Of a stretch of 64,000 bases of DNA, positions 43,415 to 51,539 are shown piece by piece. The notes beneath the pieces are model-generated. The model saw only the letters and a list, made by a program, of their open reading frames with translations, did no database searches and was not told the origin of the DNA. Every line of letters begins with the position of its first letter. Position 1 is the first letter of the stretch. This DNA is from Paenibacillus contaminans (lineage in GTDB: Bacteria; Bacillota; Bacilli; Paenibacillales; NBRC-103111): contig NZ_QMFB01000004.1 in the NCBI RefSeq assembly GCF_003285015.1, forward strand, positions 310,001 through 374,000, in the 5' to 3' direction. A program made the translations under genes and the position numbers.

Positions 43415-45865
43415 TCAAGCGTGCTTCTTGATGACGATTTTGCTGACGTACAGCTTGTCGCCTTTGTCGGAAAGCCTGAAGTCGGCGAAGCCGTTCTGCA
43501 GCTTGTTGGCAAACTCCGCATTCGTAATATGGAACGTATGCGTCACCCATTGCTCCGTATTGGTCCGCAAAACCTCGATCGGAGTAGCCAAGCCGAAATA
43601 ATTCGGCGCGTCGTCCGGCAAGGTCGAATTGTACTGCAGCTCGAAAGGCGACGTCCCCAGGTCGTAATAAGTAACTTCGACGTACACCTCCTCCTGCGTG
43701 CTTGGAATAAAGTCGTCGTCCGCATCAAAGTACATATGGTTGTTGTCGGCCCGTCCAGGATTGTTCACATTGCTCGGATCGGTAGCGTAGGCGGCCCTTC
43801 CGCCGATCGTTTCATTCACAACAGCGCCGTCATAGCCGGACAAGGGCTTCAATAGAATGCCTTGCTGAAGCGGATACTCCTTCAAAACAATGCTGATTTC
43901 GTCCTGATTGACGATCGGCTTGCTTGCTCTTACCAGACTGACGGACAACGGAACGCCCAGATCGGCCAGCCTGAAATCGGCCCCGCCGCTCAAGCCGCCT
44001 GCAAACCGGGCATCCGCAAGCTGGAACGTGCGAGTCAGCCATTTATTCGTGCCCGTTCTTGAAACCTGCAGCGAAACAGGGGCGCTCGACGCGGATTCAT
44101 ACTCAAGGGCGAACGACGTCGTGCCTTCGTCGAAATACGTGACCTCGATCGTTACGTCCCTGTCGTCCTCCGTCAAATAGTCGCGATCAACGGCAAAATA
44201 CATGTATCCGCTCGGCACGGCGCCGGTGGTCGTCCTGCTCTGGCGTCCGCTTACCGCGCCTGCCGTAGTAAGTCCGTCCGCAAGCTCATGCTGCTGCAAG
44301 CCTTTCTCGGCGTTCGCCGCGCCCAGCGATATCTGCAAAGTCGAGTAATTCGCCGGAGGCTCGGGCACATATTCGGGATCTTCCGCCCCGTTGTTCAACA
44401 GCCCGTAGAAATAGGCCCACGCCGCCGTTTTTTTGCCGGACGGCTTCACCAGCCAAAATCCGCTGTATTGATCGTCGGGTTGATTCGGTCCTACGGAGTC
44501 GTCATACAGCTGCCAAAAGAGCGCATGGTCGATCTGCTTCTCTCTAGCCGTCTCGACGACCGTTTTCGCGGCTTCCAGCACCTGTTTGGTTCCCGATACG
44601 TTTTCCGCAAGGCTAAACTCTCCCACGAACACCCTGCTGCGGCCGTTGTTCAAGTTCTGCGCCACTTTGGCTTTCAGATAGTCCAGCGCATTGCCGAATA
44701 CCTCCTTGCCGAGCGCCGGCGTATCGTACGCCGAATAGGAGTAGTAGTCGCAATACGTGTTCGGGATGACTTGATTGGTAACGGTTTTCCCGCCTTCCAT
44801 CGCCTTCTTGACCAGATTGACTTCAAGCGCGTTGTAAATATGGACGTTGCGGCTTTTTACCGCTTCTCTCGCATCGTTGACCGCATTCTGGCGAATATTG
44901 ATCCATTCCGTCATCCGTTTCAAGACGTCGTCATCCGGATCGGTGGCGATGTTCGGGGCAGCCATCGTCGACCAGTCCCCTTCCCAGTTTTGCAGGATGA
45001 ACGTTTTGCCCGTTCCCCGGTACGTTTTCAGCAAGTAAACGGCGAGCTCGTAAATTTGGTCGTATTCTTTCTGCTTTTGTTCGTCGCTGAAGCCGGTGAA
45101 CCAGTAGGTGGCGTATTTGGGCTCGGAAAATACGTAAGCGCCCAAGAAATACGTATTGAAATCCATATCGAAAATGCCTTTGAAGGAGTCGGATTCGGCG
45201 AGTTCTGCCGGGGAGGTGTAGGCGGTTCCGCTCCAGTCGTTAAACTGGTAAAAATTTTTGTAATTGGGGCTCAAGTACATTTTGATCGATTTGGTGTTTA
45301 ATTGGCGAAGCCTTTCGCCGCCCTCCAGAATGGCGTCGGAGGTGCCGAAGCTATATTGGGGATTGATGAAATTGACGCCGAGAAAATCCTGAACGGTGTT
45401 CATGGAGCCGTCATTATGCTTCGGAAGCTTATCCTTGGAGGTATACGTGCTGCCGTTCGCGCCGACCTGGATCAGCACCGAGTCGGACTTGCCGCTCCCG
45501 TCCTTCGCCGTTGCCGTAACGGTCGTTTCCCCCGCCCCGAACACGATGACCTTGCCCTCGGCGTTCACGATCGCAACGTCCGTATTGCTGCTGGACCAGC
45601 TTACCGACTTGTCGGATGCGTTGGCAGGCTTGACGGCCGCTTTGAGAAGAATCGCCGTGCCGCCCAGCTCCGTCTGAATTGACGAAATGGATTTACTTCC
45701 GCGCTTGATGTCGACCGACTTCACCGCCACTTGACGGCCGCCGTGCCGATTATTCCCGTTCGCGTCCCCCGCTGCCTGCTCGGCGCTTGCGCTGGACTGC
45801 GCCAGCGCAAAAAACAGCATAATCAGCAAGACCATCATCCCTTTCACGCTCATTCGTTTCCTCAT
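43415..45865 (-). CDS. secreted glycosidase-like protein with Big_2 and repeated C-terminal modules
   Basis: This 816-residue protein starts MRKRMSVKGMMVLLIMLFF, a signal peptide with likely cleavage after ASA. The ATG at 45865 follows AAGGAGCC; the frame stays open upstream into the neighbouring gene. Residues about 47-134 are a bacterial Ig-like (Big_2) domain with VSWSSSNTDVAIV and GETTVTATAKDG. Residues about 160-515 look like a TIM-barrel glycoside hydrolase; Glu295 in LQNWEGDW and Glu416 in VFVGEFSLAEN are spaced like the acid/base and nucleophile of clan GH-A enzymes. Two homologous beta-sandwich modules follow (about 510-660 and 665-816), each with YMYF/HMYF, VTYFDEGTTSF/VTYYDLGTSPF and ADFRLAD/ADFRLSD. 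I cannot name the GH family. It ends the uxuA-type operon and probably attacks an extracellular polysaccharide. Confidence 0.75.
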   Translation of the reverse strand: MRKRMSVKGMMVLLIMLFFALAQSSASAEQAAGDANGNNRHGGRQVAVKSVDIKRGSKSISSIQTELGGTAILLKAAVKPANASDKSVSWSSSNTDVAIVNAEGKVIVFGAGETTVTATAKDGSGKSDSVLIQVGANGSTYTSKDKLPKHNDGSMNTVQDFLGVNFINPQYSFGTSDAILEGGERLRQLNTKSIKMYLSPNYKNFYQFNDWSGTAYTSPAELAESDSFKGIFDMDFNTYFLGAYVFSEPKYATYWFTGFSDEQKQKEYDQIYELAVYLLKTYRGTGKTFILQNWEGDWSTMAAPNIATDPDDDVLKRMTEWINIRQNAVNDAREAVKSRNVHIYNALEVNLVKKAMEGGKTVTNQVIPNTYCDYYSYSAYDTPALGKEVFGNALDYLKAKVAQNLNNGRSRVFVGEFSLAENVSGTKQVLEAAKTVVETAREKQIDHALFWQLYDDSVGPNQPDDQYSGFWLVKPSGKKTAAWAYFYGLLNNGAEDPEYVPEPPANYSTLQISLGAANAEKGLQQHELADGLTTAGAVSGRQSRTTTGAVPSGYMYFAVDRDYLTEDDRDVTIEVTYFDEGTTSFALEYESASSAPVSLQVSRTGTNKWLTRTFQLADARFAGGLSGGADFRLADLGVPLSVSLVRASKPIVNQDEISIVLKEYPLQQGILLKPLSGYDGAVVNETIGGRAAYATDPSNVNNPGRADNNHMYFDADDDFIPSTQEEVYVEVTYYDLGTSPFELQYNSTLPDDAPNYFGLATPIEVLRTNTEQWVTHTFHITNAEFANKLQNGFADFRLSDKGDKLYVSKIVIKKHA

Positions 45866-45885
45866 CGCTTTTTGGCTCCTTCCCG

Positions 45886-46926
45886 TTATCGGCTGGCTCC
45901 GGAGTCTGCAAGCTCCGTCATTTGCATCAAGCCTTGCATGTAACCGATTGCATGACTTCTCGAGCGGTGCTGCCATGGTGAATCGTTAACGATCAAAGGA
46001 ACATGGTCGGTCGACATAAACCCGGTAAATCCGTTGCGCTTCAGCAAAAGCATTACTTCGGCCGGATTATAATTGCCTTCGCCGAGGAAGCATTCCTGAA
46101 ACTTGGGCACCGTACCCTGAACGTCGCGGAAATGCACGTAAAAAATTTTCCCGCGCGGACCGAAATATTCGATCATTTGCTTCACGTTTTGCGCGCCGCC
46201 GGCCATCTCGGAGCAGCAGCCGAGGCACAGATCGAGCCCCCACGCTTCGCTGTCGGCGATTTCCATCGCCTTCTTGAAGTTTTCGAATTTATAGAAAAGC
46301 CTGCCGATGCCGCCCAGCTCGGGTACAGGCGGATCGTCGGGATGAAGCGCAAGGCGGACTCCCGCTTCTTCCGCGGTCGGAATAATCGCCTTGATAAAAT
46401 ATTCGTAATTGGACCACATCTCGTCTTCGGAAATAAACCGGTTGGGACCTTCGTCCATCAGACGCTGAACCGTTATATCCGGATCGGCGACGGTTGCCGC
46501 GTCCGCTTTCGGCTGAAACGGCTTCGTCAGCGACATATCGAAGGCGCTGACGGATGCTCCGCCGCGTCCGGGCTCGTTAGGCGTTCGCCAGACGGAATTG
46601 GGCATGAAATGGTAGCCGAGTATCGGAATGCCCGCTTTACCCATATTTCGAATCGTATTTTTGTAATGCTCGATCTGTTCGTCTCTTCCGTCCATGCCCA
46701 GCATCGGTTTTAAATACCAGTCGAAAGGAGTGTTTTCGAGCGCCTCCAGCTTCATACCGTATTTCTCGCATTCCAGCCGCAGCGCAAGCAGGTCTTCGTA
46801 TTCCCACTGCGCCGTGCCCGGCAGAGCGGGCCAATTCAATTGGCAGCTCGTAATGCCGAGCTGTCTGCCGAACGTCATCGTTTCTTCGGTTACATGCGTA
46901 AATTGGCCGATCGCGATTCGCATCAT
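45886..46926 (-). CDS. UxuA-like mannonate dehydratase family protein (1)
   Basis: This 346-residue TIM-barrel enzyme of the xylose-isomerase-like/UxuA superfamily contains RLALHPDDPPVPELGG, the strongly conserved metal-site segment of D-mannonate dehydratases. It also has GKIFYVHFRDVQGTVPKF, GYHFMPNSVW and a late STDHVPLI. UxuA dehydrates D-mannonate to 2-keto-3-deoxygluconate in hexuronate breakdown. A second homologue lies at 48953-49999 with about half the residues identical by eye. GAGGGAGC precedes the double ATG. The close spacing to the epimerase and the secreted protein indicates an operon. The exact sugar acid is uncertain, since this branch may act on other aldonates. Confidence 0.82.
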   Translation of the reverse strand: MMRIAIGQFTHVTEETMTFGRQLGITSCQLNWPALPGTAQWEYEDLLALRLECEKYGMKLEALENTPFDWYLKPMLGMDGRDEQIEHYKNTIRNMGKAGIPILGYHFMPNSVWRTPNEPGRGGASVSAFDMSLTKPFQPKADAATVADPDITVQRLMDEGPNRFISEDEMWSNYEYFIKAIIPTAEEAGVRLALHPDDPPVPELGGIGRLFYKFENFKKAMEIADSEAWGLDLCLGCCSEMAGGAQNVKQMIEYFGPRGKIFYVHFRDVQGTVPKFQECFLGEGNYNPAEVMLLLKRNGFTGFMSTDHVPLIVNDSPWQHRSRSHAIGYMQGLMQMTELADSGASR

Positions 46927-46949
46927 CGTTTGCTAGCTCCCTCTCGTCG

Positions 46950-47807
46950 CTACAGCTGGTCCCGCCAATTATGGGTTACGGTCCAGCCGAGAAGCTCTTT
47001 GGCTTTGGCATTGCTGTAAAATGCTTCATGTCCGGTAAAAATCGACCTGACATCGGTCACATCAGGGAAGAACTCTTCCCATAAAGCTTGAGACGTTCGG
47101 TCGCTGCACGTATCGTCAGCCGTTATATTCAGCGCGGCGTATCCCAAACCGTCGCGTTCCAGCGCCAGCACGCACGCGGCAGCCGCATCCCGGCTATCCA
47201 CGTAGCTCCATAACACCCTTCTCAGCTCCTCAGGCTTCTCCAGGCAGGATCGAAAATACCGATATGCCTCCTCGTCGCATAGCGTCGACAGCCTCAACGA
47301 GACGACCTGCATACCCGTTCTGCGGAAGAAGGATTCGCCCGTCAATTCGTTAACCGCCTTGGATGTTCCGTAGCAGTCATGGGGAATGAGCGGATGCCGC
47401 TCGTCCACGGGCAGGTATAACGGCGATAGAGGCCGATGAGACCAAGGAAAGCCGTATGCGGATTCGCTGGAAGCGATCGCCGCCTTCCGGTATCCCCATC
47501 GGGCTGCGGCTTCGAGCACATGGTACGTCGAGACGACGTTGTTCGCGTAAACGATGGGGGCCGAAGCCGATTTCGGGTCGGGAATCGCCGCCAGATGAAG
47601 GAGCGCATCTCCTCCTTCCATCGCTTGCTCGACTTCGCGGTAATCGTTCAGATCGACGATGAGCGTACGCGCGTTTCCGCCATGCTGCGAACCACCGGTT
47701 CCCGTCTGCCTGTCCAGAACGGTCACCTCATAACCCTTCTCGAGCATACAAGCGACTACCTGTCGCCCGAACCGGCCGCTGCCGCCGGTAACCACGATTT
47801 TTTTCAT
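46950..47807 (-). CDS. NAD-dependent epimerase/dehydratase family protein
   Basis: This 285-residue extended short-chain dehydrogenase has the nucleotide motif VVTGGSGRFGRQVV at its N-terminus, LLHLAAIPDP, SSESAYGF (Ser) and the catalytic Y-x-x-x-K in YGTSKAVNEL. The ATG at 47807 follows GGAGGGG; the frame is open up to 47864 without a site. Related proteins in sugar-acid operons include uronate dehydrogenases that oxidise hexuronates to lactones. That would fit the SMP-30 lactonase and UxuA neighbours: uronate to aldarolactone to ring-opened acid. The substrate is inferred from neighbours only. Confidence 0.82.
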   Translation of the reverse strand: MKKIVVTGGSGRFGRQVVACMLEKGYEVTVLDRQTGTGGSQHGGNARTLIVDLNDYREVEQAMEGGDALLHLAAIPDPKSASAPIVYANNVVSTYHVLEAAARWGYRKAAIASSESAYGFPWSHRPLSPLYLPVDERHPLIPHDCYGTSKAVNELTGESFFRRTGMQVVSLRLSTLCDEEAYRYFRSCLEKPEELRRVLWSYVDSRDAAAACVLALERDGLGYAALNITADDTCSDRTSQALWEEFFPDVTDVRSIFTGHEAFYSNAKAKELLGWTVTHNWRDQL

Positions 47808-47903
47808 GATGTCGGCCCCTCCATTGCCAGTAATGATTGATGATCGTTGTAAGTTCATCGGCATGTGTAGACTTTACGACGCTTTGCCGCGCGCAATCCG
47901 TCC

Positions 47904-48779
47904 TCAACCTCCGTAAGCGAATGTCGGGAGGCCTCTTACATTCGTTTTCAGCCGGAAAACGCCGCCGGCGTGAGGATACTCGGCAAGCTCCTCATCGCTT
48001 AATCCTCCCCTTGCCGTCGTAATGTACAGCTCGTCGAGCGAAGCTCCGCCGAATGCGCAGGACGTCACGAAGCGGGCGGGGACCGGAATAACGTCCAGCA
48101 ACTTGCCGGTATCCGGATTCAAGCGGGATACTTTGCAGCCGTCCCATTGCGCTATCCAGATCATCCCTTCCGCGTCGACGGCCATGCCGTCGGGCAACCC
48201 CTCTGCCTCCGGGAAAGAAACGCATACGCGGCCGCCGCTCAATTCGCCGGTATCCAAGCAGTAGTCGTAGCTCATCACTTCCCGCGCCGCCGAGTCGATA
48301 TAATACATCCTTCCGTTATCCGGACTCCACCCGATCCCGTTCGAGATGCTCACGCCCGAAATGACCGGAGCGACGTTCCCGTCCGGATCGAGCCGGTACA
48401 GCGTTCCCGCATGCCGCACGCCGTTCGCGCTCATCGTGCCGGCCCAAAATCTGCCCGCCGCATCGCATTTCCCGTCGTTGAACCGGTTGCCGGGCAAATG
48501 GCTTTCCGGGTCGGCCAGCTGCGTAAGGACTTCCAGCTTCTCGTCCATCGTGTAGAAACCGTGCTCAAGCGCGAGCGCGACGCCCCCCGAACGCCTAGGG
48601 ACGACGGCTCCGGCCGCTTGATCGAATGCGATCTCCCGGTCGGTTCCGGCTGCGGGATCGAATACGTGCAGCCTTCCTTTCGAAAGATCGACCCAATACA
48701 GCCGCTGCAGCGTACTGTCCCAGCTCGGCCCCTCGCCAAGCTCCGCTCTGGCGTTTATGACGAGCTCCAACTGATTCAT
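47904..48779 (-). CDS. SMP-30/gluconolactonase family lactonase
   Basis: This 291-residue six-bladed propeller protein has the metal-ligand glutamate in AELGEGPSWD, the asparagine region NGIGWSPDN and the aspartate in LPDGMAVDAEG, in the order of the SMP-30/regucalcin family. FNDGKCDAAGRFWAGTMS is another typical stretch. GGGGGAACGGGT precedes the ATG. It opens sugar lactones to acids and would follow the adjacent NAD-dependent dehydrogenase. It is transcribed with the surrounding genes, with gaps of about 100-170 bp on either side. Confidence 0.88.
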   Translation of the reverse strand: MNQLELVINARAELGEGPSWDSTLQRLYWVDLSKGRLHVFDPAAGTDREIAFDQAAGAVVPRRSGGVALALEHGFYTMDEKLEVLTQLADPESHLPGNRFNDGKCDAAGRFWAGTMSANGVRHAGTLYRLDPDGNVAPVISGVSISNGIGWSPDNGRMYYIDSAAREVMSYDYCLDTGELSGGRVCVSFPEAEGLPDGMAVDAEGMIWIAQWDGCKVSRLNPDTGKLLDVIPVPARFVTSCAFGGASLDELYITTARGGLSDEELAEYPHAGGVFRLKTNVRGLPTFAYGG

Positions 48780-48952
48780 ACCCGTTCCCCCGTTTGTCTG
48801 GATTCAAAGCAACTTTAAGCGCTAGTATCTTGACAGCTTTTGATCCAAGGGTCGCTGCCCGGCCTGCCGTGAAAGAGCCCGCAATCAAACGGCGGATTCG
48901 TATACGGCACAGTTGCGCATGTACCTTGAATTTGATGCGGTCGAGATACTAG

Positions 48953-49999
48953 TCAACCAATCTTCTCAACCAAGTCAAGCGCGTCTATCATCCCTTGCAG
49001 GTATCCCGACTGATGAGCATGGCTCCGATGGCCCCATTCGTCGTCATAATCGGTCCATGGCACATGATCGTCGATCATGAAGCCGTTGAAGCCCGACTTT
49101 TTGAGCCTGAGCAGCATCTCGGCAGGGTTGAAGTTTCCGTCGCCAAGGAAGCATTCGTAGAAACTAGGCACCGTCCCGACGACATCACGGAAATGCACGT
49201 ACAAAATTTTGCCCGCCGGACCGAAAGTATCGATCATACTCGCGACCGTTTCCGCCCCTCCCGCCATCGAGGAGCTTGTGCCCAAGCATAAATCGAGCCC
49301 CCAGGCTTCGCTGTCGGCTATGTCCATCGCACGCTTGAGGTCGTCGATGCCGTAAAACAGCCTGGCGATGCCTCCGACCATCGGCACGGGCGGGTCGTCC
49401 GGATGTAGGGCCAGTTTCACGCCCGCCTCCTCTGCGACGGGAACGACCGCACGAATGAAATATTCGTAGTTGGACCACATTTCCTCATGCGTCACGGTTC
49501 GCTTCACATGCTCCCGCAAAAAAGCGCTATGCACAGGATCGCGCTTTATGACCAAGTTGCCGTCCCTTTGTGAAATGTCGACGCTCACAAGACCAAGATC
49601 GAAGCCCATCCCGCGAGCTCCTCCGCGCAGCGGCACCGAATATGACGTTCTCCATGTCCCGTCGGCCATGAAATGATGACCGAGAATCGGAATGCCGGCC
49701 TTGCCCATATTGCGTATGATCTGCTGGTAGTTGCGGATTTGCTCGTCCCGGCCGTCCAATCCGAGCATGACTTTATGCAAGAAATGAACCGGCACGTTTT
49801 CGATCGCTTCCAGCTTCAAACCGTAAGACTCGCAGCGGAGCCTAAGCGCAAGCAAATCCTCGTAAGACCAGCAACCCACTCCGGGCAGCGCGGGCGTATT
49901 TAATTGAATGGAATCGAAGCCGAGCTGCTTGGCGAACTTCGCCTTCTCATCCGTCAGCTCGCTGAATTGGCCGAGCGCGACGCGTAAGCCGGACCTCAT
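48953..49999 (-). CDS. UxuA-like mannonate dehydratase family protein (2)
   Basis: This 348-residue paralogue of the protein at 45886-46926 has the same KLALHPDDPPVPMVGGIARLF metal-site motif (first residues), EMWSNYEYFIRAVVP, EAWGLDLCLG, GKILYVHFRDVVGTVPSF and IDDHVPW. The ATG at 49999 has a near-perfect AAAGGAGG seven bases upstream; the frame runs on to 50188 but without a site. It differs from paralogue 1 mainly in the middle segment between WRT and MWSNYEY, which is about the part expected to shape the substrate pocket. It is first in the operon leading to the secreted protein. Confidence 0.82.
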   Translation of the reverse strand: MRSGLRVALGQFSELTDEKAKFAKQLGFDSIQLNTPALPGVGCWSYEDLLALRLRCESYGLKLEAIENVPVHFLHKVMLGLDGRDEQIRNYQQIIRNMGKAGIPILGHHFMADGTWRTSYSVPLRGGARGMGFDLGLVSVDISQRDGNLVIKRDPVHSAFLREHVKRTVTHEEMWSNYEYFIRAVVPVAEEAGVKLALHPDDPPVPMVGGIARLFYGIDDLKRAMDIADSEAWGLDLCLGTSSSMAGGAETVASMIDTFGPAGKILYVHFRDVVGTVPSFYECFLGDGNFNPAEMLLRLKKSGFNGFMIDDHVPWTDYDDEWGHRSHAHQSGYLQGMIDALDLVEKIG

Positions 50000-50107
50000 G
50001 AAGGCTAACCTCCTTTGACCGTTAATATGACCGGCTGCTGCATCGACCGGCGGCAGGCGGCCATTCATAGGGAAGTATAACAGCATACGGCAGCCGCCCG
50101 AATATAC

Positions 50108-50130
50108 CGAAACCACGATTTGTTTCGTTT
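50108..50130 (-). promoter_or_regulatory. shared operator-like motif 2 (candidate YesN site)
   Basis: CCGAAACCACGATTTGTTTC followed by GTT contains the core CCACGATTTGTTTCGTT at 50113-50129, matching the motif at 43181-43197 in 16 of 17 positions. It lies about 110-130 bp upstream of the first UxuA-like gene, beside further T-rich sequence. Confidence 0.5.
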
Positions 50131-50437
50131 TTCGAAGAACCGTTACGCCTTTAGGAGCTGCTTGCGAGGCCGCCTTCCCCCTGATCAATCCGACTTCATT
50201 TTATAGGGACGCGCCGCATAAAAACAGAAACCGTTTCCGCCTAATCGCACGTTTTTTGCCATAACGCCTAAATCGTTTATTTTGGCCGAAATGGAATATC
50301 TTCCATGCAGCACCCCGATGTTATACTTAAGGTCGTCCTCCTGAACGAATTTGGCTATTCCTCGCATCCTAGCAGTTCGATCCCGTCAATCATGTAGTGG
50401 AGAACGTGAAACCGATCGCGGATAACGAACTGTTATT

Positions 50438-50600
50438 AGGGCGTGTCTGAAAACCCACTCAGGTGCATCTTTCACCGCCTTTTCGCCCCCTGCTTCGTTC
50501 CGCTTGCTTGACGTACCCCCGGTACGCCTTCACAAACGCGCCTTGCATGGAACGAAAATTCGGCAAAATCTGCTACCCTCGGAGTATTCAGTCACGCCCT
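50438..50600. repeat. MITE-like palindromic element, 163 bp
   Basis: The ends are inverted repeats: AGGGCGTGTCTGAAAAC at the left and AGGGCGTGACTGAATAC read inward from the right, 15 of 17 matching. Inside, CGTTCC (50496-50501) and GGAACG (50549-50554) continue the fold-back, and GTACC/GGTAC (50513-50525) forms the centre. There is no open frame. Size and structure resemble a non-autonomous transposon or a repeated intergenic palindrome. A target duplication is not evident. Confidence 0.65.
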
Positions 50601-50820
50601 AGTCGTTCACGAACAAAAATACCGGGATAAGCATGAGCTCATCCCGGTTGTATTCTATCATGATCCTGCCAATTCCATGCCGCTTTAGTATGTCAACCAA
50701 ACCATATACCTACTGCCTCTTGTTCGCATTCGGTACTTTGTGTCACGTCTTTGACATTTCCCGGTTCTCCAGCCGGTATTCCTTCCCGCTTGCCCCTCCT
50801 CGTTCGTCGCTTCATGCGCT
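50601..50820. other. non-coding stretch, nothing further supported
   Basis: Between the palindromic element and the dispersed repeat there are T-rich and C-rich runs, including a short inverted ACCGGGAT / ATCCCGGT hairpin at about 50621-50649. No gene with a ribosome site is visible on either strand. Confidence 0.5.
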
Positions 50821-51020
50821 CCAGTCCGATTATGCCCACTTGGAATCGAGTTTGGCTTCCTTTCCCCGCCTGTAGTCCGAAAACGCCTGCTTGCAGCGGG
50901 GTTTTTGCTCGTCACGCCGGTGAATCCGTTCTCCTAGCCGGCAAAATCGGACTACAGCGTAAGGCGAACCCCGATTCCTTGCTCCAAGTGGGCGATTTCG
51001 GACTACAGTATTTCGAGGAG
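50821..51020. repeat. 200-bp dispersed foldback repeat, copy 2
   Basis: Collinear with 22990-23189 without gaps. The four units are CCAGTCCGATTATGCCCACT at 50821, TGTAGTCCGAAAACGCCTGC at 50871, and two inverted units ending GGACTACAGC (50957) and GGACTACAGTA (51009). Flanking DNA on both sides is unrelated to that of copy 1, which marks the boundaries. Confidence 0.8.
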
Positions 51021-51174
51021 CCTTTATGGCAGCGTAAGGACGTCCATGCCCCTCGGTCACAGGCATGCGATGAAAACTCGGCCCGGGTGATTCGTGCATG
51101 CTCATAAAAAACGTCTTTGCCATTCTTAAAGGAACAGCGTGTTTACCCCGACATCATATAAATTATTTATCCAT

Positions 51175-51209
51175 GAAAAAAAGCCCTTCAGAATAACTCT
51201 GAAGGGCTT
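51175..51209 (-). terminator. terminator of the tRNA-Leu gene
   Basis: AAGCCCTTCAGA and TCTGAAGGGCTT form a 12-bp stem around a five-base loop. On the minus strand a run of T residues follows. It starts 13 bp after the tRNA. Confidence 0.93.
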
Positions 51210-51222
51210 GACTTATTAAGAT

Positions 51223-51309
51223 TGGTGCGGTCGAGAGGACTCGAACCTCCACGGCTGTTACCCCACTAGAACCTGAATCTAGCGCGTCTGCCAATTCCGC
51301 CACGACCGC
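51223..51309 (-). tRNA. tRNA-Leu (CAG anticodon)
   Basis: Read leftward, the 87-nt sequence folds as a class II tRNA. The acceptor is GCGGTCG with CGACCGC plus an encoded ACCA; the D-arm segment is TGGCGGAATTGGCAGACGCG; the anticodon stem CTAGA/TCTAG encloses TTCAGGT, so the anticodon is CAG. A long variable arm (TGGGGTAACAGCCG) and the T-loop GGTTCGAGTCC follow. The anticodon and large variable arm identify leucine. It is a lone tRNA with its own terminator. Confidence 0.97.
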
Positions 51310-51539
51310 ATTTCGTTAACGTTTGCCGCGTCAACGAAACCCATCTTAGCACGACGTCTCAGGTAGAGTCAAGCTTTTCTGCAATTTTTTTTCGAATCTA
51401 CCATCTCACTGCCAGAGGCAGCCTATTCTTTCAAAATAATAGGTAGATACCGCTCCCGAATGCCAGATTATCCGCATATTATATGGAATGCTAGAATGCG
51501 ACCGCTATCTCGGGTTTCACAAAGGAGAGTCTGCGTCCG

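Noticed and set aside
50185..50367. 60-codon frame upstream of the UxuA operon
   Set aside because: No ribosome site or family; the region is promoter and repeat DNA.
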